Source of the DNA: Schistocerca nitens
Lineage: Eukaryota > Arthropoda > Insecta > Orthoptera > Acrididae
Reading direction: 5' to 3'
NCBI RefSeq assembly: GCF_023898315.1
Contig: NC_064618.1
Coordinates: 248,099,076-248,163,075 of the forward strand
Length of the DNA stretch: 64,000 nt
Both the position numbers and the translations under genes were made by a program. This document shows, one piece after another, positions 23,901-33,765 of the stretch; position 1 is the stretch's first letter; every line of letters begins with the position of its first letter. Below the pieces are notes generated by a model that saw only the letters and a program-made list of their open reading frames with translations, was not told the DNA's origin and did not search any database.

Positions 23901-25224
23901 TAGGCAACTGTTAAGAGATAAATACAAAAAATTAATGTATTAGATAACTCAGTCTAAATTAGAAGTTTCCGTTTTATAGGCAGAGGTGAGTCTGATGACT
24001 TGTGGTCTGAGTGGTCTGGCTGGTCACCTTGTTCAGAAGAATGTGGAGGTGGACAGCAACACAGGACAAGGGTCTGCGAGGACAAGCCAGAAAACTGTGA
24101 AGGGTTGTCACGCATGTCTCGACAGTGCAACACTCACAAATGCAAAGGTTGGTATTTATTGTAACAGGGAAGTAGCTAACTAATAGTTGACAAAATTAGT
24201 TTTTTCTGAGTACATATGCTCTACTCCAGTGCCTGCTTCATCACCCTGCCACTTGAATTCCCACTACCCCAATAACAGCTTATCTGCATTATATAGGTGC
24301 CCCGTCTGACAGCCAACATTTCCTCCCCCTTAACAACATCCTTTCTTCTCATGTACACTCCACCTGATGCAGATGCTCACCAGAGTATAGCTGCAGTGAT
24401 GGTTCAGTAACTTCTATATTGTTAGTTGTTACATTTACTCTCGCCATTATTCATATTTCACCCAGGATATTCCAGTATCGTATTTATATTGCAGTTTTTA
24501 TTTCACAAACCTCTGTGGACTTGTACGAGTGCCTTTTCTACATATCCATACTCACACTTTATTCGTGATTTGGTCACCAGATGCGTCACTTTTTCATTGC
24601 CACCTTTATGCAACCAGTAACCTGAGTCTGTATGTGACGGTTATATCACCAGTACATGTTTCTAGAATTGCTAACAATACTTCTATTTCTGTGACTCCAA
24701 ATGCTCAGCTACAGATTGCTGCATACATCTGAGATGTGCTCTTACATAAATGTGGTGCAACTGCTAGGCCCACATCTGTTGTAAATCCAACAGTGACAGT
24801 AAAGATGGCATTGTGGTATAGTTTCACCTGTGACAAAGGTATTTTACACATCAAAGCTCCAGACAGAGCTAGTTTTTGTACGATTTTTAGGCTTTCTTCC
24901 TGACTTTACTGAGGTGAGCCAAAAATATCTTTTCTCATTTAAATACAAAACTAAACACCTATACATCTATATGAAAATTCCTCCTAGTTTGAGGGTACAT
25001 ATTCTAGTTGGTGACCACTTAGCTTTCAGCTGTAAATAGGTTGTCTTATGAACAGAAATGGAAAGTTTGTTGTTTGCTCAATACTGCAGAGTTATCATTA
25101 TCGCACTTGTTGCTTTTACCTCCAACTTTGCCCTCGAGTGCTCCAAAACTACTAACAGTATTTTAACCACGTATGCTACAACTACATCTCCATCTTCCTC
25201 TTAATCAAGCAAGCTTATGCTTAT

Positions 25225-25274
<50 letters not shown>

Positions 25275-25287
25275 CCCCCCCCTCCCC

Positions 25288-25335
<48 letters not shown>

Positions 25336-28300
25336 TGTCTAAAAGCTCAGCAATATTTTCAGTCTTATTTATGTTCATATTCACCTCTTCGGTACTGTGA
25401 GTTGCTACATTTTTTCCTTTCATGATCTGTATTCCACCCAGGAATTGACATTGATATCAGCAATAAAGTGAACTCTAGCCTTCCTTCTTCCTTGGGTTAG
25501 TATCCACTTAGTCTTATCACAGTCAGCTCACAGCAACTAGTATGGTACCATGTCCAATCAATAACATTTTCATTCAATTCAAAAAAATATATGCATATAT
25601 GCTCCCTAATGACAATCATGAATTTAGTTTTTTTTAAGTGTAGAATACACTGCACAATCAAGACATAAAAATTGTTTCAGCTCAAAACAGGATGGTTCTC
25701 CAGGGTACTGTACTCTGGTAAAGTTGCTTACAGACATAAGACAATAAGTATTTGCTAAGCCTGTTATAAATAGTCTTCATATGTACATATTACTTATGCT
25801 AATACCGAGTGCTCGATTTGTAATGGTACGCACCGGTATTTTGTACTGGTACCTCCGATAAAAAAAAATCAGAAACGCAGATTTTGAGATGTGGCACAAT
25901 AGAACTTAATTTTTTGCCAGTACAAATATTGAATTCACACTTTTAAAATATGCAGAATATAAAAGTCCCCCCCCCAAATGGTCAAAGTACCAGAACTTCT
26001 TTTTTTTGCCTATCAAGAACTGCTAATACCTATTAGTACAACTTTTTTTTACTGTATTTTACCAATCTTCACAAAAGTGCTTAAGTGTGTATGCAGACCA
26101 TATTAAAACCAATGTGGTGATGTCTCTACAGTTACATGGTCAGAATCATACATAGCTGTTGCTAAAAACAAGATGTATACAAACTATACACAAATGAATT
26201 ACTGGCTGTTTACCACACAGTCACAGGTAATTGGGTGATCCTGTAGAAAACAAATACTAAGTTCCCTTTCCTTTAATAGGTAGACAGATAATTATTTTCC
26301 TTTTATAAGTTGTTTATCAGCTGGATATAGAATGTAGGAACAGTTTACATTAGCTGCTTTTATCGGTTAGTATGTTCATTTCTCATTCCATATCTCTTAC
26401 AGTTGTGCTACGGAGCTATGGAATACAAAGTGTAAGTGCGTGAGAGAAAGAATAAATCTGTTAATATGAATAAGTATTCTCATATCCATGCTGTGAGTTT
26501 CTGTCACATTATCTCCAGAACTCAAAACTACTTTTTTTTAAAGACAGGTGATAGCTTTGCCTCCTACTTATGTGTGACATATACTTTCACAGCGGAATGG
26601 GGCTGCTGGTCAGAGTGGTCTGGATGTTCTGCAACGTGTGGACAAGGTCTGCGGCAGCGTACTCGCATCTGCCTAAGTGTCAGCAACAGAGCACAGGTTG
26701 ACTCAGGCTGTGATGGACCTTCTGTCAGCCAGGAGCCATGTGAGCTGACGAGCTGTGAATGTAAGCCTTTATTCATATTGCTGGCATTGTTTTTGCTAAA
26801 TTGTCTTTTGTTAATTGATGAATGTACACAGTACACAATATTTCATGTAACTGAGTAAAATTAACTGAAAAATCCAGGATGGATTCTAAACTAGTATAGA
26901 GAACAGAGAGCAGCAGACTGGCATGTGGAAAATGAAGGTCTAGAACTAGGGAGCGATGTATCCATTTTTGTGAAATGTTTGGCCTTTCCCTCACAGCTAC
27001 CAACAAACCAGTGTGTGTTACATCTGTTTGAAAATTTAAACTAAGTAATTACAAGAATCACACTTTCCTACTGGCATGCAGCTTAGCAAAAATGACCACT
27101 GTATTCTAAAAATTCACCTGATTCATCAATACATCTTGCATTTGCCATTGGAAGATCTCCACTGAGGAATTTTGCATTATTCAGAAAAGTGTAAACTGAA
27201 TCTTAATCACAAGTCTGAAGTTGAACAGTATTAGTGTATCCAAACCAAAGCTAATTCCACTCTGAAATCACTCACCATTACAAAGAAAAAATTCAGAGGT
27301 TTTCTTTGGGTTTAAAATGAAAAAGCTTTCAGTGATGTGCAGGCCATTTAAATTGGGAATGATATTGTTGAGAAAGAGGGAATCAGTGGTGACATCGTAC
27401 ATGTGGGTTTGAAATGGTATGTGTGATGACTGCACATACATCAATGATGGTTTAGAGAATCTGGTTGCAGATGTTGATCAATTAAGACAAATCAGCCATA
27501 CATTCAGCAACTGGTTTGAAGCCAGCAGTTTTAGTGTAGCCATAATGGGCAGGTGTGTCTATCTTTGGAAGACGGGAGGATAATGTAGAATCTTACTATG
27601 CAGTTTCAACTGTGCAAAAACGGTTTACTACTCCTGTTGGTGTACGCTTCCACATTCCAGGTTGTAGTTTAGAGGGGAGATATTGCCCAATATGAAGTAG
27701 TTAAGTTGTAAAAGCCTTAAAGACACCTGGCATCTATTGGAGCCGTGCTGGCTGGAGGTACAAAGTTCCCCAAGTGTCTTTAAGGGGTGTTCCTATCGGA
27801 GATGTATCAAGTTGAAGTTAGCACAAAACAGTCACAGTGTTGTTAAATTTGAAGTCAAATATCGGGGATCTTCTTCATTGAGATGAAAAAGTGATAATTT
27901 GCATTCAGATTGTCAGAAAAAAATGAATTCTTAACAAGAAAATTTTTCATTTAAGTCTCTCTTAGTGCTAAAATGAATTATGCCCCTAGTACAAATAATT
28001 AAACAGGATTGATTGCCTGCAAAGATAGTTTACGACACTGTATCATTGTTGACTGTTCTGGTTTTGGATAACCTCAGGTTGGACAAACTGTGTTAGTGTC
28101 AGGAGAGATTCAATGAGCTGGAGTGATTTTTCAGAAATGGATTATGGTTTGTTGTTTGTACTGACAGAACTGGAAAGGAACTTGTAGGAAAACACTAATC
28201 TTAAACAAACCAAAATAGTGATGTAATAATGATTATGTTCATTTGATAGATTTCAGCAGGCAATGGGTGCAGTGCTATTGTACCTGCTTGACAGGACCAT

Positions 28301-29685
28301 GTGAAGTACAATGTGTGTCAGCTTTCCAATGTTAATGTGTGCAGTGTATATCTTTGTTACTTCATCTTCAGGATTTACACAGATTCACAATAGCTCCTAA
28401 AAGCTTTAGGCACTATCCAAGACATTGACATTAATAAATGACTCTTATTATTTCCCTTAAACTGTATAGTGAAGTTTTCAATCTTCTTTTGAAGAAGTCA
28501 AAGCACATAGGAAAGTGCATGAATTTCCATTGATCAACATTTGATACCTACTGCCTAATAACTTACTTCATTTATTAAATAAATGAATGATTTGTTGGAA
28601 TATCTTAAATCTGGCCAACTGTTACCTTGTTGGTCACCTGTTATGCTATATCAACATTTCTTCTACCTAAACAACCTAAAATTTCCTTCCTGCTCGCATT
28701 GATCAGTTTTACATTCATTTTTAAATGATTCATCACTGAGGCGAAACTCAAAAACAGATCTGCTTCGCACCTTTGGGAACCATTACAAAGACCTTTTATT
28801 ACAACATTTTCTTGGGTCACTTGAAGAATGCTTTCCTGGTTGAGAACTAGGAGTCATTCCAAAGTAATGAAGACTTTTCAATCTTGTAGAATCATAGAAA
28901 ACATCCCCACCTACAAACAATTCCATGTTTTTAGTCAAAGCATTGTTCATTATGTGTCTGCTGAGGCAAGCTACTAATATTGCGTTGTGCTTTTGTCACA
29001 GCACTTATGGGATGGGAATCGTGGTCAGTTTGGTCTTTGTGTGATGATGCCGGAGAGCAGCACAGACGCAGAAAATGTCAGACGACGAACCCTGGACCTC
29101 AGCTGTGCCAGGGCCATGATCAAGAGACAAGAATGTGTGTTCAGACAACTGAAAATGGTAATTTAATCACACACTTAAAGTCCTGCAACTTGAATTCAAG
29201 AACATGTTTATTAATAATCTTTTGTTTTCTTTGTAGATCTCAACCCACTTGGTGTTCAGAGCAGCCTTGACCTCAAGAAAGCTGAATCTCTGTCTGTTGG
29301 AGTTATTCTCGGTTCTTGTGTAGCTGCCTTCATACTGGGTGTAATTCTGGCTGCTGCAGTTAGCTATTATTACCAGAAGAGGCGAAGACCGCGGATACCT
29401 GGCAGCCCACATTACATTTCATCGAAACAAAATCCTTATGTTACAGTGCCACTAAAGGAAACGAGCAGCCATTCAAAGCGGGCACCTTCAAATAGTAGCA
29501 ATGGCTCCACCAGCAGTCCTCATAGGAGTGCAAGTAACCCTAGTGGAGGTATCTCACTGGGTACACCAAAGCTGTTCTCAAAACCAGCAGTTGAGTATGA
29601 AACTGCAACTATAAAAAGGAACAGTCATAGCCTAGCAAATGGGCAAATACGAGCTGATCTGGATCAGCAGGACAAATTCTTCTGA
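14763..29685 (+). CDS. Sema5c: Semaphorin-5-type transmembrane guidance protein, 5'-incomplete (12 exons)
   Basis: Class-5 semaphorin: a type I membrane protein known as an axon-guidance and adhesion ligand acting through plexins. Exons: 14763-14970, 15593-15898, 16074-16273, 16793-17089, 17316-17472, 19096-19309, 19430-19771, 20540-20917, 23980-24147, 26593-26760, 29002-29157, 29237-29685. All introns are GT-AG and the joined frame is open for 1013 residues (numbered from the first full codon here). Order: sema propeller (1 to about 400), PSI (about 400-445, CLNAMDPYCGW), seven thrombospondin type-1 modules or derivatives (about 463-860, WSxW motifs), membrane span 885-907, basic stop-transfer KRRRP, and a serine-rich tail to 1013. 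This order, with thrombospondin repeats after PSI, defines class 5. The start codon, signal peptide and first sema strands lie upstream and were not found. The insect name is used by family resemblance. Confidence 0.95.
14971..15592 (+). other. Sema5 intron after exon A, with LINE tail
   Basis: Intron of 622 bp. About half is the LINE 3' end described separately; the rest is AT-rich, with a T-rich tract before the acceptor at 15592. Confidence 0.85.
15046..15382 (+). mobile_element. LINE 3' end inserted in semaphorin intron
   Basis: Decayed C-terminal LINE sequence: MPKIRWVDHITNEEVSNRIG, then, after frame changes, VGCSMYWELKQLS-like and SCIKPVSGLKT, ending in (ACA)n. This is the tail of the endonuclease-reverse-transcriptase family also seen at 53.3-55.0 kb. 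It lies in the same orientation as the gene. Confidence 0.75.
15593..15898 (+). CDS. Sema5c: Sema5 exon B: sema domain
   Basis: 102 codons, phase 0 at both ends, between acceptor atttcag and donor gtaagc. It encodes the sema signature block MDFSGADPAIYRSLG followed by QYNSKWLNDPQFVGSF and the FVYFLFRESAVEY strand, all strongly conserved in class-5 semaphorins. Confidence 0.96.
16074..16273 (+). CDS. Sema5c: Sema5 exon C: sema domain
   Basis: Acceptor ttgttgcag, donor gtaagt. 66 codons plus two bases, beginning IVYSRIARVCKNDSGG, the conserved R-V-A/C-K-N-D loop of semaphorins, then WTTFVKARLNCSIPGEYPFY. The last codon (Pro) is split with the next exon. Confidence 0.96.
16793..17089 (+). CDS. 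Sema5c: Sema5 exon D: sema domain
   Basis: Acceptor cttcacag, donor gtatca. It encodes SAICAFNMTAVEAAFLGPFK, the PGSAWERH loop and a Cys-containing segment, ending HVIPTKLH with a split Arg codon. The length of 297 bp keeps the frame with both neighbours. Confidence 0.95.
17316..17472 (+). CDS. Sema5c: Sema5 exon E: sema domain, late blade
   Basis: Acceptor atttcag, donor gtaagt. One base completes Arg, then 52 codons: AVHIIYAATSEGLVKKISVL, VVEIWKPYPG and the KALHYLKSA strand, ending at phase 0. Confidence 0.95.
17473..19095 (+). other. Sema5 intron after exon E, with decayed SINE dimer
   Basis: 1.6-kb AT-rich intron. Apart from the decayed foldback at 18747-19035 no other feature was recognised. 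Confidence 0.8.
18747..19035. mobile_element. Decayed copy of the foldback SINE
   Basis: The border gaaacttcttggcagattaa at 18892 and its inverse (tttaatctgccgggaatttt) near 19012 flank a decayed core with a tgcctttcacaggcaatgct remnant. This matches the ends and arrangement of the element at 5593-5988. A further border remnant lies at about 18747-18775. Confidence 0.65.
19096..19309 (+). CDS. Sema5c: Sema5 exon F: end of sema propeller and PSI module
   Basis: Acceptor attttcag, donor gtatta. 71 codons plus one base. It starts DSVYIGSDNGIIRISAQHC (closing strand of the propeller), then the cysteine-knot PSI module with CLNAMDPYCGWNEILEKC, ending CPVLTAP. From here to the last exon every junction is phase 1. 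Confidence 0.96.
19430..19771 (+). CDS. Sema5c: Sema5 exon G: thrombospondin repeats 1 and 2
   Basis: Acceptor acttatag, donor gtgagc. Two modules: GGWSSWSSWFPCSH with a long first loop, and GGWTAWSAWSACSQTCG with the RRRIC and GGRVC elements. The WxxW motifs are the usual C-mannosylation sites. Confidence 0.96.
19863..20290. mobile_element. Hairpin repeat in semaphorin intron, PLE-terminus-like
   Basis: Imperfect inverted repeat of about 210 bp per arm, centred near 20075 within the intron 19772-20539. The left arm starts aagcggcagcaggagaacac; the right arm ends as its inverse (gtgttctcctggtgccgctt). Both contain an agctt/aagct block next to a GGAGCC stem, and the right end is ggtgagcagatattttatct, reminiscent of Penelope-like 3' termini. 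There is no coding sequence inside. Family assignment is inferred. Confidence 0.7.
20540..20917 (+). CDS. Sema5c: Sema5 exon H: thrombospondin repeat 3 and atypical repeat 4
   Basis: Acceptor gtttcag, donor gtacgt. A canonical module (GQWSAWGEWEECSVPCGGGF, RRRLC, GGRDC) is followed by a shortened, atypical module starting FSTWTPWLPLSS and running RRFRFICKAP...CHLNGSC. The atypical fourth module is a known feature of class-5 semaphorins. Confidence 0.95.
20918..23979 (+). other. Sema5 intron after exon H, with DNA transposon
   Basis: 3.06-kb intron. It holds a (TG)n tract at about 21453-21477 and the transposon remnant at 22383-23668. The remaining AT-rich sequence shows nothing recognisable. 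Confidence 0.8.
22383..23668 (+). mobile_element. Tc1/mariner-superfamily transposon remnant in semaphorin intron
   Basis: The termini share an inverted stretch of about 60 bp (left: caaattgcagggacggattc; right arm inverse: caaactacagggacaaaatc). The plus-strand transposase survives in pieces: VLFTEEANFTRTG near 22920, where the first catalytic Asp is now Glu, then VWAGILGGHILGP, a decayed LHDGAPP (second Asp), and LNPQDFYLWGHLKSVV. Several frameshifts and stops. Same broad family as the remnants at 10.3-12.2 and 50.0-51.3 kb. Confidence 0.8.
23980..24147 (+). CDS. Sema5c: Sema5 exon I: thrombospondin repeat 5
   Basis: 168 bp, phase 1 to phase 1, acceptor ttttatag, donor gttggt. It encodes DDLWSEWSGWSPCSEECGGG, then RTRVCED and the terminal CNTHKCK. 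Confidence 0.94.
24148..26592 (+). other. Sema5 intron after exon I
   Basis: 2.4-kb intron. (TC)n at 25226-25269 and (CA)n at 25289-25334 are back to back. Segments near 24420-24480 and 25390-25450 (ttgctac..ttccaccca-ggaatt) resemble Penelope-like 3' ends but are too decayed to claim. No coding sequence seen. Confidence 0.7.
25226..25334. repeat. Compound microsatellite (TC)n-(CA)n
   Basis: Perfect TC repeat, a short C-rich bridge, then a perfect CA repeat. Confidence 0.95.
26593..26760 (+). CDS. Sema5c: Sema5 exon J: thrombospondin repeat 6
   Basis: 168 bp, phase 1 to phase 1, acceptor tttcacag, donor gtaagc. It encodes EWGCWSEWSGCSATCGQGLR, then QRTRICLS and the closing PCELTSCE. Confidence 0.95.
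26761..29001 (+). other. Sema5 intron after exon J
   Basis: 2.2-kb AT-rich intron with nothing confidently recognised. Confidence 0.7.
29002..29157 (+). CDS. Sema5c: Sema5 exon K: thrombospondin repeat 7
   Basis: 156 bp, phase 1 to phase 1, acceptor tgtcacag, donor gtaatt. It encodes GWESWSVWSLCDDAGEQHRR, RKCQTTNPGPQLC and RMCVQTTEN. A 79-bp intron separates it from the last exon. Confidence 0.94.
29237..29685 (+). CDS. Sema5c: Sema5 exon L: transmembrane helix and cytoplasmic tail
   Basis: Acceptor ttttctttgtag; TGA stop at 29683-29685. A short stalk is followed by the hydrophobic helix SVGVILGSCVAAFILGVILA and onward (residues about 885-907), then YYYQKRRRP as stop-transfer and a tail of about 100 residues. 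The tail is rich in Ser, Asn and Pro, with KRNSHS near its end, which could be a basophilic phosphorylation site (inference). Confidence 0.95.
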
Positions 29686-29806
29686 CTAAATGCAAAGTGA
29701 ATCATTTCTCTGATGCGATAACAGAGAAATTGTTTGGGATGAAGTGAATTTCTGTTTCAGTGTGCAAGCAACATAATTTAACAGTTTTTCACACGTGTGT
29801 GTGTGT

Positions 29807-29822
29807 GGGGGGGGGGGGGGGG
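29807..29822. repeat. Poly-G tract after (GT)n
   Basis: Sixteen G after a short GT repeat, about 120 bp after the semaphorin stop. Confidence 0.95.
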
Positions 29823-32079
29823 ATGGGTGTGGGTGCATGTGCATGCACTAGTGCATGCCCACTTCCATTTTTCATACAGTAACTTGAATGATATGGAGAA
29901 TTAAGTAGATGAACATTTCATCTCGATTGTGACAACTACCCCCTCAAGATTTCAGTGCATCTGACACACTGCTGGTGCTAATAAATGACTTCTAAAGTTG
30001 TTGACTGCTGATGAAATGTCTGTTTTTCAGTATTTCAAAAAAGAAACAATGGTTCCTTCAAATGTATGTACATAAAATGAATGACTTGAGCGGACACTTG
30101 TTATAAGTGGTATCAAACTGTTGTATAACAATGTTATGGATGGTGAAAGAATTTACAAGTCCCACAAAGAGATTATCTGGTGATATCTTAAGTGTAGACT
30201 GCATATGGAAGTCTTATCTTCATACTTTGTGCCAATGAACTGTTTCTTGTTATAAGTGTGTATATATGTACATATCTTCTTTTGATGAATTGACAAATTC
30301 TGAACAGAATGTTATAAATATTTGTATATTTTCTGTAAATAGTATTAAGAGTTTTATTATTTTCATAAGACTTTAGACATATCACTAAATTTCCAGACTT
30401 TTTTTATGAAAGACATTATACAGCAACAAAATTAATGTGGCTCCACTGTTATTGTTAAGCTGCTGTGTTGCTGTCTTCTCGTGCATTCCTGCGACAAAAA
30501 GACAATTATCTTTAGAAATTTATTGTTCGTTTGATCCCAATGTTAAAAATTTTTCTGTGATATTCATAGCATTCTATATATTTGTCACATATAGCTATTT
30601 ATATTCTCATGCAGTTGCAGGAAATTTTTAAACAAGGCTGCAAACTACTATAGATACTTTTACAGCACCATGTACAAGGTCTAAACCCTTCTCTATATTC
30701 CTTAGAATATTTCAACATCACAGAGAGTTTTAAATCTAACATTTCCTGCAGACACTAGCAAAAAAAGTTACAGATGTAATGCAATGGGATATTCTACTGA
30801 AATATATTTTCCATAATAGCTCAATATGCAAAAATTACATACGTAAACATGAAATAAAATCACACCACTCATCACAGTAATATACATCCACAATGATTCA
30901 TGAAAATTATTATCATGAAGTGACAGTGAGAATTTGTATCAGTTCAGGAGGCACATTTGGAGAACCAAATGATTAAGGAAGCTAATAATGAAAGCAGGAA
31001 ATCAACGTTGGAGTCACAGTCATGATATAAATTTTCATGTGTCTCTCTAGATTTATGAGCAGCAGTTATTGTCTGTTGTTTTATCATCTCCACCATCAGT
31101 GTTACACAAGGATAGAGATGAACACAGCTGTTACTGACGTATAATATTGTGAGAGCTGGCAATATATCTTCATCTGTGTCATACTAAAAACTCCAAAAGT
31201 CAGCCTGGTATTTCAACAGCTATGTTCAGTATATTACACAACTATGTGTTTCATCTTTGTTTAATACTGTACGTATCTTTATTACTAAACTTGCTATCAT
31301 TCCCAATTATTTGGAAACATTTTTCTCAAAAGTAACAAGGAATTGAGAAGCCGTCGAAAACCAAATAGTGTAGAGTGGTGATTTTTCATAATAATGAAAG
31401 AAAAAAAGATAAATAATAAACAATTGTGACACATACTCTAAATTTGTTTTTTGCAAGTTGTAAAGGAAATGATTTGTAATAGTGATGGCATATAATAGTT
31501 CTGAACCTCATTAGAATTTCTGTTCACAAAGACAAAAAATACAGCTTAAGCTGAAGAACAGGATTTCTTGAACTAATTTTGTCTTTTGGATTTGACTGTT
31601 CTGCTCTTTTATTCTTTACGAAGTATTACTGCAAACTGTCATTATATTCTGGTTTTTGGATTTGATATGAATTCTCTACAATACATTAATGGATAAGAAG
31701 TTTACTAAATAATTTGACACAAGTTCATAACAGACAATTTAAGCTTTACATCATAGCAGTAATTCATGACAGAGAAAGCAATTTGTATATCAGGTCATTA
31801 TTTCCAGATTATGCAGTTTATACGTAAAATGTATTCTGACATCACAGCATAAATTTCTCTAACAACTATTTTATACAAGAATTTTTATATGTTTGTCAAA
31901 TAGTGTGGTACAGAATTGATCTGTATATCATTCTTACTTTTTAACTATGGTTATGTCTAACTGCAGGGTCCAGTATCTTTGAAGCTAAAAGAGGCAACAT
32001 CAGATGTACATAGTTGTATTAATAATCTATGTGACTCATATTGAGTCTGAAAAATGAACTTATTTTTAAATATTTTATT

Positions 32080-32085
32080 AATAAA
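32080..32085 (+). promoter_or_regulatory. Candidate polyadenylation signal AATAAA
   Basis: AATAAA followed by an A/T-rich and then T-containing stretch (acagttttagtttctttgg), a plausible downstream element. Alternative hexamers occur earlier. Confidence 0.3.
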
Positions 32086-32100
32086 GAATTATAAAATATA

Positions 32101-33765
32101 ACAGTTTTAGTTTCTTTGGCTCACAAACTCCTTGCCCTTAAACTATCATGCTAGGATTTTCAGGATAATACCAACTATGACCTACTATTTACAGGTAGCT
32201 ACAGTCTTGAAATTTTCCACACAAGTCAATAACTTTATTACAACAAAATGAAATAGACTTAAAATAAAGATCATAGTAAGGAATCATGAGAAATCCTTTT
32301 ATTTCTTTTAGAGGATGTAAACTTGAATTTCTACTCTGAATGCTTATTTTAAAATGTTTTGAGATACATGGAGAATGTAACATAAAAGTTTATATTGTAT
32401 GACAATGTTACACTTATCCCCTGACTAACAAATGAAGTTTTCTCTTACCTGTTCACATCAGACACAAAATGACAATCAAATGGAGTCAGCGCCAATGAAA
32501 CCGACATCACAGTTGTGAGCCATAGTGGTCTATTTGACTAATTATGAAATCCATATCATGGTGTGTGGGTGGGGGATGACATGTAGTGACAAGACGAAAG
32601 AAATTCTGAAATTTCTTTTGTTTTAATGGCTGGTAATTAATCATCACAGTGCCTGATGTAACAAGAGATTCTTTCAGTCTTGGTGCCACCTGTAAAGAAA
32701 AATTAACTGCAAATTAGTAAGTGTGTCCATATTTACAAACACATCCAAATAACATGAACATCTGGTCAGGAGCCTATAATTTTCATTTGTGATTCAAACA
32801 CTGCATTTTCCTCTGGGATGTGCAAAACTGCTAGCACGAAAAACAATGACAAACAGTTTCTGTATGTTAAACAAACTACCAACAATCTTCTATAATATAC
32901 TGTTTAATTAAAGACATTTGTTAGTTTCATTTTCTATTTAAAAGTTTTATCCACTACACAGGAAAGCATTAACTTCTGTTTATTACCATTACACACTTCA
33001 CATACACAAAGTGAACCACCTATCTTTTTCACGTTGATTAACTTTTGAGTCACTGGAGATATTTATAGGATCTTTTTCTTCAATCATATAGGCACCGATT
33101 TTGTTTTCTTTTTTAAATGGAAAGATGGCAATGTATTGAATGAGAATAGCAGATGGAGTAAATATACATGGTATACATGAAAATGTGTGCTTCTGTAGCA
33201 ACCGTTTCAATGGCACACCATCTGCAAGTTTACAACACTTTCAGTGGAGATTAACACGTGGTGTAACAATCATGTATTGCTTGCCTTGGCAGTACTAGTT
33301 TACAACCATTCAAATACTCACAACAACAACAACATAAAGATTGCCTTATTCAATGTCTTTTCACTCTGCAATATCTTGTCAGCCCTATTCAAGAATTACT
33401 TCATTGAACTGTCTCATACAGATTTGTTAGTCTGAAAAAAAAAAAAAAACCTCACAATGGTGCTATTAAAATAATCTTGGTGATTAATGGTGTTCAAAAA
33501 ATTCAGTATTCTATGTTTCATAAGACCTGGTTATTACTTATGTAATTGAAAAGAAGTCATAAAGATCCTTAACAAGTCAAAAGTTATTTGCAATGAAAAA
33601 GTTAGACATTAAACAAAAGAAACCAGGCTGTCTCGTACCAGTGCAGATGCAGATGCAACTTGACTTTATTAGGAATTCATCCTGAGTAATGGCAGCTATG
33701 ATTTTAATTCCCAAGTTCAGACAATTTATAAGTGAGAGGCTACTAAGCGACACTGTACATTAAGT
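32101..33765. other. No gene recognised
   Basis: AT-rich sequence. Open frames are short and without similarity. Confidence 0.5.

Larger units (their letters stand above)
29686..32100 (+). other. Sema5c: Probable Sema5 3' untranslated region
   Basis: AT-rich sequence without coding potential directly after the stop. It includes a poly-G run at 29807-29822 and several possible polyadenylation hexamers, the clearest at 32080-32085. The true 3' end cannot be fixed from sequence alone. Confidence 0.5.

Noticed and set aside
25173-25423. Ser/Leu-rich open frame in a semaphorin intron
   Set aside because: Translation of the TC and CA microsatellites.
27200-27800. Another antisense reverse-transcriptase remnant in a semaphorin intron
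   Set aside because: A few fragments on the minus strand looked RT-like but no motif in order could be confirmed.
30944-33435. A second gene downstream of the semaphorin
   Set aside because: All open frames are short, AT-driven and lack splice-linked or family support.
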